Source: Porticoccus sp. (GTDB lineage Bacteria > Pseudomonadota > Gammaproteobacteria > Pseudomonadales > Porticoccaceae). Taken from it: a stretch of DNA of 7,337 nt. The notes below the pieces were generated by a model. It was given only the letters and a program-made list of their open reading frames with translations. It was not told where the DNA came from and did not search any database. The stretch lies in contig JALQUJ010000063.1 of assembly GCA_023263825.1 (NCBI GenBank), forward strand, positions 1 to 7,337, read 5' to 3'. Made by a program: the position numbers and the translations under genes. This document shows positions 1 through 6,570 of the stretch, piece after piece. Every line of letters starts with the position of its first letter. Within the stretch, counting starts at the first letter, position 1.

Positions 1-102
1 TTACTCTATGACCAAGCAACACTCTCTGCGGGTGAACAGCTGGATAATCCTTCACTGTTTGTTAAACGCTTGAATCAACTATTGTTTGATCGCGCACCCT
101 GA
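1..102 (+). CDS. htpG: Chaperone protein HtpG (Hsp90), 3' end only
   Basis: Frame 1 is open from the window edge to TGA at 100-102 and gives the last 33 residues of a protein. Its tail, with LLYDQA early, then DNPSLFVKRLNQLL, matches the C-terminal end of the bacterial Hsp90 dimerisation domain; E. coli HtpG ends in a closely similar LLLDQA...DPNLFIRRMNQLL stretch. HtpG is a cytosolic ATP-dependent chaperone that works as a homodimer joined through this C-terminal region. The body of the gene lies left of the window, so nothing can be said of its ATPase domain. No hairpin plus T-run terminator follows within the 153 bases before gpsA. The call rests on a short tail, but the match is along its whole length. 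Confidence 0.85.
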   Translation, partial: LLYDQATLSAGEQLDNPSLFVKRLNQLLFDRAP

Positions 103-145
103 TAGGTCGTAGTTGGTCGTATTGAATATAGTATTTATAGGCTGA

Positions 146-191
146 TTTAGTTGTCAGTCCCCTATTTTAATGTAGTTACAGTTTAGTTGTC
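146..191 (+). repeat. 10-bp direct repeat TTTAGTTGTC upstream of gpsA
   Basis: TTTAGTTGTC occurs at 146-155 and again at 182-191, 36 bases apart, in the htpG-gpsA spacer. The second copy runs into the palindrome at 188-200. Function is unknown; the pair could be a tandem regulator site or chance in an AT-rich spacer. Confidence 0.4.
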
Positions 192-218
192 GTTACGACA
201 GGGGAATCACTCTATAAT
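188..218 (+). promoter_or_regulatory. Putative gpsA promoter with operator-like palindrome
   Basis: A consensus -10 box TATAAT lies at 213-218, about 37 bases before the gpsA ATG. No good -35 hexamer sits at 16-18 bases; the nearest TTG-type hexamer, TTGTCG at 187-192, is 20 bases away. Instead the -35 area holds a perfect 13-bp palindrome, TGTCGT-T-ACGACA, at 188-200. The arrangement would fit a promoter that needs an activator or is blocked by a repressor bound at the palindrome. The -10 box is clear; the regulatory role is inference. Confidence 0.5.
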
Positions 219-255
219 CGGCCGACAATACCTATAAACAACAAATAGAGCACTC

Positions 256-1347
256 ATGACAACAAAGAGCGACCTGCATGCATCAGATAACACAGCAGTA
301 CCTAATGAAGCTGAAGCTACTAAAATAGCCGAACCTTCTAGAATAGCGGTGCTTGGCGGTGGGAGTTTTGGAACCGCCATAGCCAATATGCTAGCGGCTA
401 ATGGGCATGATGTTGTTTTGTGGATGCGTGATCAGGAAAATGCCAAGTCCTGTAAAGAGAACCATGAAAACACTCGGTATCTGCCGGGTTATGCCTTAGA
501 GTCGTCATTACAATTTTCTGCAGATCTTGAAGTCACCCTCAAAGATCGAGATGTTATATTCTTTTCTGTACCGAGCAAGGCATTTAGAGCTATTGCTAAG
601 GAATCAAAACCGCTTATTGCTCCAGGAACCAGAATCATCAGTACAGCCAAAGGTATTGAGGCCAATACCTTTAAATTAATGAGTGAAATTCTTGAAGAGG
701 AAATACCTCAAGCACGAGTTGGGGTGATTAGCGGGCCAAATCTTGCCAAAGAAATTGCCAAAAAAGCCATAACTGCAACGGTTGTCGCCAGTACCGATGA
801 AGAGTTGTGTACAGAAGTACAATCTTTACTCAGTTCACGTTATTTCAGGGTTTATGCCAATTCAGATCGTTTTGGTGTGGAACTAGCAGGCGCACTGAAA
901 AATATTTATGCGATAGCAGCAGGAATGTCTGCAGCCATGAAGATGGGGCAAAATACAGTAAGTGTATTAATTACAAGGAGTCTGGCTGAGATGAGCCGCT
1001 TTGCAGCTAGCCAGGGAGCTAATCCCATAACATTTCTTGGTCTCAGTGGTGTGGGTGACTTGTTTGTTACTTGTACCTCTCCGTTAAGCCGAAATTTTCA
1101 AATAGGCTATGCTTTAGGCGAAGGACTTTCTGTTGAGGAAGCCATAAAAAAAGTAGGTCAAGTGGCAGAGGGGATTAATACCACGCGTATTATCAAGGAC
1201 GAAGCAGAGCAGTTGGGTATTTATATGCCCCTGGTTAATGCACTTTATCAAACCATGTTTAACCAAAAACCAGTTAAAGAAGTTCTCACTAGCCTGATGT
1301 TGGCTGAGCAAAATACGGATGTTGAATTTTCTCTTGAGAAGCAGTAA
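256..1347 (+). CDS. gpsA: Glycerol-3-phosphate dehydrogenase [NAD(P)+]
   Basis: GpsA reduces dihydroxyacetone phosphate to sn-glycerol 3-phosphate with NAD(P)H in the cytosol, supplying the backbone for phospholipids. The 363-residue product has the N-terminal Rossmann fold with the dinucleotide-binding GGGSFG (34-39), STAKGIE with a catalytic-type lysine (K132), ISGPNLAKEI (158-167), then the helical C-terminal domain with GALKN carrying the second catalytic lysine (K215) and the substrate loop GLSGVGDLFVTC (262-273) followed by SRN. Family members are usually about 330-340 residues. The excess is a polar N-terminal extension of roughly 20-28 residues before SRIAVLGGG. ATG at 256 is the first start in the frame and no internal ATG precedes the Rossmann motif, so the extension is probably real although the ribosome site (AGAG) is weak. 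It begins an apparent cluster with the DUF4389 gene and sixA. Confidence 0.97.
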   Translation: MTTKSDLHASDNTAVPNEAEATKIAEPSRIAVLGGGSFGTAIANMLAANGHDVVLWMRDQENAKSCKENHENTRYLPGYALESSLQFSADLEVTLKDRDVIFFSVPSKAFRAIAKESKPLIAPGTRIISTAKGIEANTFKLMSEILEEEIPQARVGVISGPNLAKEIAKKAITATVVASTDEELCTEVQSLLSSRYFRVYANSDRFGVELAGALKNIYAIAAGMSAAMKMGQNTVSVLITRSLAEMSRFAASQGANPITFLGLSGVGDLFVTCTSPLSRNFQIGYALGEGLSVEEAIKKVGQVAEGINTTRIIKDEAEQLGIYMPLVNALYQTMFNQKPVKEVLTSLMLAEQNTDVEFSLEKQ

Positions 1348-1387
1348 TTTCATGATGGTCAATTTTGTATAAACGAAAGGTGCAACA

Positions 1388-1834
1388 ATGGAACAGCAAA
1401 CAAAAACATACTTGCTTAACTCTGAAACCTGGATCCGCCTGTTGTACATGATTGTGTTTGGGTTGTTATCCATATTGGCTAGAATTGTGGTATGGATTGT
1501 TGCAGTATTACAGTTCTTATTAGTTTTAATTACCGGTGCTGACAATAAAAATTTACGTGATTTGGGACAGGGTGCGTCTAAATGGACTTATCAGGCTTTT
1601 TTATTCTTAACATTTAACAGTGACGACAAGCCCTTTCCTTTTTCTCATTGGCCAGAAATAGAAGAACCTGAAGATAATGGGCTAATTGCAAGCTTATCAT
1701 CGGATGAAGAAGAAAGTTCTTCGGAGCCTGCGGGAGTCGATGATGTTCCTGCTTTTGTCGACAATGACACAGAAACTGTAGATGATGCAGAGTCTAAACC
1801 TGGTACCGATAAAGAAACAAACAAAGATTCATAA
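1388..1834 (+). CDS. DUF4389 family inner-membrane protein
   Basis: The 148-residue product has a short polar start, a long hydrophobic block at about residues 17-50 that can form two tightly packed membrane segments (ARIVVW lies at their junction), a conserved-looking stretch with LRDLGQGASKWTYQAFLFLTF (about 56-76, given here as its key core) and the aromatic PFPFSHWP near 82-89. A very acidic, Ser/Glu/Asp-rich tail fills about 90-148. This matches the DUF4389 family found next to gpsA in pseudomonads and relatives; its biochemical role is not known. The gene starts 40 bases after gpsA with a good AAAGG ribosome site seven bases before the ATG, so it is probably cotranscribed with gpsA. The acidic tail is low-complexity and likely disordered in the cytoplasm. 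Confidence 0.85.
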   Translation: MEQQTKTYLLNSETWIRLLYMIVFGLLSILARIVVWIVAVLQFLLVLITGADNKNLRDLGQGASKWTYQAFLFLTFNSDDKPFPFSHWPEIEEPEDNGLIASLSSDEEESSSEPAGVDDVPAFVDNDTETVDDAESKPGTDKETNKDS

Positions 1835-1913
1835 TGTGGTTAACCAACATTGAGCGATAGAGTTCAGCATAATAGCTCAGCGTGTAAATTTGAATCACTC
1901 TGAGTAGGGTTGT

Positions 1914-2384
1914 ATGTATATTTACTTGCTTCGGCATGGTGGTGCACCGTTTGATGCATCATGCGGAGAGCGATCTCTTTCTCATCAAGGGGAAGTTGAG
2001 ACCCGAAAGATTGTTTAGCAGTATCTTGAGCCACTGTCCAAGCTGGATCTAATTCTTTGTAGCCCTGTTCTTCGTGCGCGGCAAACACTTCAAATATTGA
2101 CAGAAACCCTCAATTATTCGGGTCGATTGTTATTTGAGAATGTATTACGTTCCCAGGGCTCAGTTAGTAGCCTGGAGCAATATATTGATACTCTTCTCGC
2201 ATCACAGCCAGCTGGTCAAATTTTATTGCTAGGCTATCAGCCACTTATTGGCCAGATATTGGAATACTTAACAGATGAAACTGGCTTGGCCTGGTCTATG
2301 GGAAACAGCGCTCTTGCTACATTAGAGGCACCAGTATTTGGTCGTGGTTGTGCTGAGGTAAAATCATTAGCTCAACCACATTAG
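1914..2384 (+). pseudogene. sixA: Phosphohistidine phosphatase SixA, disrupted by in-frame amber stop
   Basis: Reading from ATG 1914 gives a histidine-phosphatase fold start, MYIYLLRHGG, with the catalytic RHG at residues 7-9, but TAG at 2016-2018 stops it after 34 residues. The same frame then continues, without any shift, through LILCSPVLRARQTL (the family's SP-LRA-QT motif, about 47-60) to a stop at 2382-2384, a total of 156 codons, which is the normal SixA length. The amber codon is one C-to-T change from CAG (Gln). In addition the second catalytic histidine of the family (SH-x-P-L-x-G) is replaced: the sequence reads GYQPLIG with Tyr at codon 108 (TAT, 2235-2237), again one transition from His. 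SixA removes phosphate from phosphohistidine on phosphorelay or phosphotransferase proteins. Two independent inactivating changes suggest real decay and not a read error. The gene keeps its expected place after gpsA and DUF4389. Confidence 0.85.
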
Positions 2385-2998
2385 CACAAGACTATTAGCA
2401 ATTTATCAGTGAAAAAAACTCATTGCGTGTTGCTTGATTATCACGGAAAGAGCCGAGTATAGACGATGTTTTCATGACTGAATTTTGTTTTTCCACGCCA
2501 CGCATCATCATGCACATATGTTTTGCTTCAATAATAACGGCAACACCCTGCGCCTCAGTCACCTCTTCAACAGTTTTGGCTATTTGGTTTACCAATGCCT
2601 CCTGAATTTGTAGGCGGCGGGCAAACATATCCACAATTCGGGCTACCTTGGATAAGCCCAACACTTTGCCATTTGGAATGTAGGCGACATGGCATTTTCC
2701 AATAAAAGGGAGAAGATGATGCTCACACATGGAGTACAACTCAATATCTTTCACAATCACCATTTCACTGGACTCAGAAGTAAATAATGCATTATTAACG
2801 ACTTCATCAAGTGTCTGGTGGTAACCCCTGGTTAGAAACTCAAAAGCTTTGGCCGCGCGGTCTGGTGTATCTAATAAGCCTGCTCTGGAAGTATCTTCTC
2901 CAGTAGATTCGATAATTTGTTTAAAACAATCAGAAGTATTCAACGTTGCTCTCTATTTTTGTGTAAATTAATTACGTGTAAGTCATTCTTGTGCTAAT
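2380..2998. repeat. 12-bp inverted repeat flanking folE
   Basis: ATTAGCACAAGA at 2380-2391 has an exact reverse complement, TCTTGTGCTAAT, at 2987-2998, bracketing folE. An 8-base part (ATTAGCAC) recurs at 3048-3055. One such 12-base pair is expected by chance somewhere in a window of this size, so significance is doubtful. Confidence 0.35.
2395..2943 (-). CDS. folE: GTP cyclohydrolase I (FolE type 1)
   Basis: FolE opens the guanine ring of GTP to make 7,8-dihydroneopterin triphosphate, the entry step to folate and other pterins, as a cytosolic zinc-dependent multimer. The 182-residue product carries GLLDTPDRAAKA (22-33), the CEHHLLPF motif (73-80) with zinc ligands C73 and H76, GKVLGLSKVARIVDMFARRL (92-111), and the third zinc ligand C144 in HMCMMMRG (142-149), so all key residues are present. 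The length equals the short pseudomonad FolE proteins, shorter than the 222 residues of E. coli. The start is TTG at 2943: the frame meets a stop only four codons upstream and there is no ATG before the core, so TTG is the only workable choice; an AGAGAG stretch precedes it. The gene ends 10 bases from the sixA remnant, tail to tail, and diverges from prmB. Confidence 0.97.
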   Translation of the reverse strand: MNTSDCFKQIIESTGEDTSRAGLLDTPDRAAKAFEFLTRGYHQTLDEVVNNALFTSESSEMVIVKDIELYSMCEHHLLPFIGKCHVAYIPNGKVLGLSKVARIVDMFARRLQIQEALVNQIAKTVEEVTEAQGVAVIIEAKHMCMMMRGVEKQNSVMKTSSILGSFRDNQATRNEFFSLINC

Positions 2999-3103
2999 TG
3001 CTAAGTCTATCTATGAGTGATTGGCACGGAATAGGCGAAGACACAATATTAGCACGAAACAAACCTAAAACATTAGGGTGACATAAACGTAAAGCCATTT
3101 ATC

Positions 3104-3119
3104 TTGTAAAAAGTTACAA
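3104..3119. promoter_or_regulatory. Inverted repeat TTGTAA-N4-TTACAA just before prmB
   Basis: A perfect 6-bp inverted repeat with a 4-base centre ends seven bases before the prmB ATG, in the 183-base spacer between the divergent folE and prmB genes. It occupies the place where the prmB ribosome site should be, and no strong Shine-Dalgarno is seen there. It may be a dimeric regulator site or a small mRNA stem affecting initiation; it resembles but does not match TyrR/PhhR-type boxes. Role is inferred. Confidence 0.35.
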
Positions 3120-3126
3120 TTATTCC

Positions 3127-4047
3127 ATGCAGAAAAAGTCTGAATCACATTCACTTTCCTTAATAACAACTGTAGGTGACGCCATTCAATGGGGGGCTGA
3201 TCATTTTGAGGGTGCCGACCTTTATTTTGGTCATGGCTTTGATAATGCCTGGGATGAGGCTGCAAATTTAGTTTTATATGTCCTCTCTTTGGCGTGGGAT
3301 TCTGATTCAGATGTTTTGTATAGAGAGCTAACGGAAAAAGAAAAAGTAAAGATCAGCCATTTATATGATCGCCGAATTAAGGAGCAAATCCCTTCAGCTT
3401 ATTTGGTTGGAGAGGCTTGGTTTGCGGGGCTAAAGTTTTTGGTTGACTCTCGGGTGTTGGTGCCGCGCTCACCCATTGCAGAACTAATTGAAAATCAATT
3501 TACTCCATGGTTACCGCAAGCGCCGAAGACTATTTTAGATCTATGTGCCGGGAGTGGTTGTATAGGTATCGCTTGTGCCCATTATTTTCCAGAAGCACAA
3601 ATCACCTTGAGCGATATTTCAACGGATGCTCTTGCTGTTGCGAAACAAAACATCAGCTTGCACCAAATATCTAACAGGGTGGAATCATTTGAATCTGACT
3701 TGTTTGCTGGATTAGGTGGCAAGATTTACGATCTGATTGTAAGCAATCCGCCCTATGTAGATGCTGAGGATTTGGCATCAATGCCAAAGGAATACCACCA
3801 TGAACCTGAAATTGGTTTGGCTTCTGGGATTGATGGTCTGGATTTCACCCGACGTTTATTAACAGAGGCAGTACAACATCTGTCTGAGACCGGTGTTTTG
3901 ATTGTGGAAGTGGGTAATTCCTGTAGTGCCTTAGATGATACGTTCCCAAATGTTCCTTTTCTATGGCTTGAATTTGAACGGGGAGGGCATGGCGTGTTTA
4001 TGCTAACAGCTGATCAACTTAGTGAATATCGTCAAGAATTCCTATGA
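3127..4047 (+). CDS. prmB: Ribosomal protein uL3 N5-glutamine methyltransferase
   Basis: PrmB methylates a glutamine of ribosomal protein L3 (uL3) using S-adenosylmethionine. The 306-residue product is close to the E. coli length (310). It has an N-terminal helical substrate-binding domain (about 1-95, including AYLVGEAWFAGLKF at 91-104), the SAM-binding motif LDLCAGSGCIGIA (137-149), the acidic SDIS motif (162-165) that binds the ribose, and the catalytic SNPPYVD (206-212). NPPY is the signature of glutamine/adenine N-methyltransferases. The following region with MPKEYHHEPEIGLASGIDGL is typical of PrmB and separates it from the release-factor enzyme PrmC, as does its place next to aroC. The start at ATG 3127 gives full length although its ribosome site is weak. 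It diverges from folE and lies 132 bases before aroC. Confidence 0.95.
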   Translation: MQKKSESHSLSLITTVGDAIQWGADHFEGADLYFGHGFDNAWDEAANLVLYVLSLAWDSDSDVLYRELTEKEKVKISHLYDRRIKEQIPSAYLVGEAWFAGLKFLVDSRVLVPRSPIAELIENQFTPWLPQAPKTILDLCAGSGCIGIACAHYFPEAQITLSDISTDALAVAKQNISLHQISNRVESFESDLFAGLGGKIYDLIVSNPPYVDAEDLASMPKEYHHEPEIGLASGIDGLDFTRRLLTEAVQHLSETGVLIVEVGNSCSALDDTFPNVPFLWLEFERGGHGVFMLTADQLSEYRQEFL

Positions 4048-4097
4048 TTCCCTTAATTATTCCATTGTTGGGCGTAACGACATCAGAATAATCATCG

Positions 4098-4103
4098 TAT
4101 AAT
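4098..4103 (+). promoter_or_regulatory. Putative aroC -10 box
   Basis: A consensus TATAAT at 4098-4103 lies in the prmB-aroC spacer, 76 bases before the aroC ATG. The -35 area is poor at 16-18 bases; ACGACA at 4077-4082 is upstream with a 15-base gap. The gpsA promoter region also has ACGACA ahead of its TATAAT (12-base gap), possibly by chance. It suggests aroC has its own start of transcription in addition to any read-through from prmB. Confidence 0.45.
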
Positions 4104-4116
4104 GTCCCCATTGTTT

Positions 4117-4147
4117 ATATCTCAGCAGTATTTGTTTGGTGAGATAT
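4117..4147 (+). promoter_or_regulatory. Stem-loop in the presumed aroC leader
   Basis: ATATCTCA at 4117-4124 pairs exactly with TGAGATAT at 4140-4147, leaving a 15-base loop. It would sit about ten bases into a transcript starting from the TATAAT at 4098 and about 32 bases before the aroC ATG. It has no T-run, so it is not a terminator; it could affect mRNA stability or bind a regulator as DNA. Confidence 0.4.
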
Positions 4148-4179
4148 TATTAATAGGTTGAATTTGGAAGTTATTTATT

Positions 4180-5256
4180 ATGTCCGGCAATACCATTGGC
4201 AAATTATTTACAGTCACTACATTTGGTGAAAGCCATGGCTCAGCATTGGGTTGCATCATTGATGGGTGTCCCCCCGGACTAGAATTATCTGTAGATGATA
4301 TGCAACGTGACCTGGATAGACGCAAACCCGGTCAGTCCCGTTATACCACTCAACGTAAAGAGGGTGATGAAGTCAAAATACTCTCTGGTGTTTTTGAAGG
4401 TATAACCACCGGAACACCCATCGGATTGCTGATAGAGAATACCGATCAGCGTTCAAAAGATTATTCAAATATCAAAGACCAATTTCGCCCTGCACATGCA
4501 GATTACACTTATCAGAAAAAATACGGTATTAGAGATTACCGGGGTGGTGGACGTTCCTCTGCTAGGGAAACGGCCATGCGTGTTGCCGCAGGAGCTGTTG
4601 CTAAAAAGTACTTACAAAAAATAGCAGGGATAGAGATAAGAGGGTACTTATCGCAGTTAGGCCCTATTAAAGCTGAACAAGTCTTACTGAACGAAGTGGA
4701 AAACAATCCATTCTTTTGCCCTGATCCAGATAAAGTGCCAGAAATGGAACAATACATGCAGGATTTACTGAAAGAAGGTAATTCTGTGGGTGCAAAAATT
4801 TCAGTGATGGCAACAAATGTTCCCGTTGGACTCGGTGAGCCTATTTTTGATCGCCTTGATGCTGAAATTGCCCATTCTCTGATGAGTATTAATGCCGTTA
4901 AAGGTATCGAAATCGGGGCAGGGTTTGATTCCGTAGCACAAAAAGGCACCGAGCATAGAGACGAAATTACGCCAGATGGCTTTACCTCTAACAATGCTGG
5001 TGGAGTACTGGGAGGCATTTCCTCAGGTCAGGACATCATTGCCCATATTGCATTAAAGCCGACCAGCAGCTTAAGAATTCCTGGCTCTTCAGTCGATGTA
5101 AATGGAGATCCTATTGAAGTGGTTACAAAAGGCCGCCATGACCCTTGTGTCGGTATTCGTGCTACGCCCATAGCTGAAGCAATGTTAGCCATTACATTGA
5201 TGGATCACTTCTTAAGGCACCGTGGCCAAAATACTGATGTGGGTCTTGAGTCATAA
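4180..5256 (+). CDS. aroC: Chorismate synthase
   Basis: AroC converts 5-enolpyruvylshikimate 3-phosphate to chorismate, the last shikimate-pathway step and branch point for aromatic amino acids, folate and quinones; it needs reduced FMN and acts as a cytosolic tetramer. The 358-residue product is of normal bacterial length (about 360) and shows every family signature: FGESHG (15-20) with the active-site histidine H19, DRRKPGQSR (46-54), FRPAHADYT (102-110), YRGGGRSSARETA (120-132), the NAVKGIEIG loop (238-246), SNNAGGVLGGISSG (270-283) and the third signature RHDPCVGIRATPIAEAM (319-335). ATG 4180 follows GGAAG by nine bases. It lies in the prmB-aroC-MFS order known from pseudomonads. Its last codons contain one copy of the 13-base repeat found again after the MFS gene. 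Confidence 0.98.
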   Translation: MSGNTIGKLFTVTTFGESHGSALGCIIDGCPPGLELSVDDMQRDLDRRKPGQSRYTTQRKEGDEVKILSGVFEGITTGTPIGLLIENTDQRSKDYSNIKDQFRPAHADYTYQKKYGIRDYRGGGRSSARETAMRVAAGAVAKKYLQKIAGIEIRGYLSQLGPIKAEQVLLNEVENNPFFCPDPDKVPEMEQYMQDLLKEGNSVGAKISVMATNVPVGLGEPIFDRLDAEIAHSLMSINAVKGIEIGAGFDSVAQKGTEHRDEITPDGFTSNNAGGVLGGISSGQDIIAHIALKPTSSLRIPGSSVDVNGDPIEVVTKGRHDPCVGIRATPIAEAMLAITLMDHFLRHRGQNTDVGLES

Positions 5257-5320
5257 TATTTTGGTTTTCTCTCAGCCTAATAAGCTGGTTATCGAGTCAG
5301 GTAAGGTAAAGTTTCAGGTA
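5240..5320 (+). repeat. Duplicated segment, copy A (aroC end and aroC-MFS spacer)
   Basis: This stretch opens with TGGGTCTTGAGTC (5240-5252, the last codons of aroC) and closes with AAGTTTCAGGTA (5309-5320). Both words recur in the same order and orientation after the MFS gene (6571-6583 and 6630-6641), with offsets of 69 and 59 bases. Between them only short patches such as TATTTT agree. Two long exact words at similar spacing are unlikely by chance, so the two spacers probably share an origin. Confidence 0.55.
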
Positions 5321-5339
5321 TAGGTTAAGGTAATTGCAC

Positions 5340-6542
5340 GTGGACAAATCACATCAATTACCTCCGACTTCTTCATCTTCTATCTCTGCATTTGAGCAGC
5401 CTGTGCCTTATTGGCGTTTATCTGCTTTTTATTTTTGCTTCTTTGGTTTATTAGGTGCACTTCACCCATACTGGTCCCTTTTTCTCCAGTCTAAGGGCTT
5501 TTCGGCAGCAGATATTGGACTATTGTTAGCGATCCCTATGGCAACCAAAATCATATCCCCCAACTTGTGGGGTTGGTTGGCTGATCACACGGGTAAACGA
5601 TTACTAATTATTCGTCTCGGTGCTTTTCTTTCATGTCTATGTTTCTTGGGTATTTTTGTTGACCAGAGCTTCTCGACTATTGCACTGGTTATGGTGGGAT
5701 ACAGTTTTTTTTGGAATGCAATACTCCCCCAGCATGAAGTAATTACTATTAGTTATTTAGAAAAAAAACCAGAAACCTATAGTCGTATCCGCTTGTGGGG
5801 TTCTATTGGTTTTATTCTTTTTGTCCTTAGTAACGGTGTTTGGTTTGATTCTGGGGATATAGTTACCTTGCCAATTGTTGGTTTTGTTATTTTGTTAGGT
5901 ATCTTTTTAAGCAGTTTATTCGTACCTAATCCCATATTTAAACAACATCAAAAACCCACCGAAAAATTTGCTTTTGCCGTAAAACAGCCTGCTGTTATCG
6001 CTTTCTTATTAGCAGGTTTATTAATGCAAGTATCTCACGGTGTGTATTACGGATTCTTTAGTATTTATATGGAGTCTTTTGGGTACAGCCGTACAGGTAT
6101 TGGCACTATATGGTCTGTAGGTGTTGTTGCTGAAGTCGTTCTGTTTGTCCTCATGCATAGGTTGTTATTGAGGTTTGGTGTTCGGTTTATCATGTTAGGG
6201 TGTTTGGCTTTAGCGACGATTCGATGGCTGTTAATTGGTTATTGCACAGACCACCTGATTGTCTTGATTACAGCCCAAACCTTTCATGCATTTACCTTTG
6301 GGGCGTTTCATGCAGCGGCTATTGAATGTGTTCGACGACTATTTGACCCTGGTCATCAGGGAAAGGCTCAGGCGCTCTACAGTGCTTGTTGTTTTGGAGC
6401 AGGCGGTGCTATTGGCTCATATTCTGGCGGATTGATATGGGAGGTATCACCTCTCATGGCATTTAACTATGCTTCATTGGTTAGCTTGGTTGCCTTTATT
6501 GTAGTTTGGTTATGGTTAAAGGATAAAAAATTGCAGCATTAG
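5340..6542 (+). CDS. MFS transporter, HcaT / 3-phenylpropionate permease-like
   Basis: This is a twelve-helix-type major facilitator of the MFS_1_like group that includes E. coli HcaT. Helices begin at about residue 27 after a Ser/Pro-rich cytoplasmic start. The first half holds GFSAADIGLLLAIPMATK (53-70) and motif A, GWLADHTGKR (78-87); then RIRLWGSIGF (149-158). A charged loop (about 198-213) divides the halves. The second half holds SHGVYYGFFSIYMESFGYS (232-250), TFHAFTFGAFHAAAI (314-328) and GKAQALYSACCFGAGGAIGS (341-360), all typical of this group. The substrate cannot be told from sequence; homologues beside aroC are simply called metabolite transporters. The AAGG at 5327-5330 is nine bases before GTG 5340 but only three before an in-frame TTG at 5334, so GTG is preferred (400 residues); TTG would add two. 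It is 83 bases after aroC. Flanking spacers carry related sequence. Confidence 0.88.
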   Translation: MDKSHQLPPTSSSSISAFEQPVPYWRLSAFYFCFFGLLGALHPYWSLFLQSKGFSAADIGLLLAIPMATKIISPNLWGWLADHTGKRLLIIRLGAFLSCLCFLGIFVDQSFSTIALVMVGYSFFWNAILPQHEVITISYLEKKPETYSRIRLWGSIGFILFVLSNGVWFDSGDIVTLPIVGFVILLGIFLSSLFVPNPIFKQHQKPTEKFAFAVKQPAVIAFLLAGLLMQVSHGVYYGFFSIYMESFGYSRTGIGTIWSVGVVAEVVLFVLMHRLLLRFGVRFIMLGCLALATIRWLLIGYCTDHLIVLITAQTFHAFTFGAFHAAAIECVRRLFDPGHQGKAQALYSACCFGAGGAIGSYSGGLIWEVSPLMAFNYASLVSLVAFIVVWLWLKDKKLQH

Positions 6543-6570
6543 GAACTAAATACAACATGGAATTGAAACT

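Noticed and set aside
1114..1545. 143-codon minus-strand open frame across the gpsA/DUF4389 joint
   Set aside because: It overlaps two supported genes on the other strand and its translation has no recognisable domain.
1833..1851. Hairpin-like GGTTAACC palindrome with flanking pairs just after the DUF4389 stop, considered as a terminator
   Set aside because: The stem is weak and bulged and no T-run follows; it does not support a terminator between DUF4389 and sixA.
2097..2384. A stand-alone 95-residue gene starting at TTG 2097
   Set aside because: It is the 3' two-thirds of the sixA frame after the amber stop. It lacks the RHG motif and has no ribosome site, so it is part of the pseudogene.
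4536..5018. 160-codon open frame on the minus strand inside aroC
   Set aside because: It is fully antisense to a strongly conserved gene, its translation is Ser/Pro/Ala-rich and unlike any family, and it has no start signals.
5273..5286. CAGC...GCTG short stem after aroC, considered as a terminator
   Set aside because: Only four pairs and no following T-run; the T-rich stretch lies before the stem.
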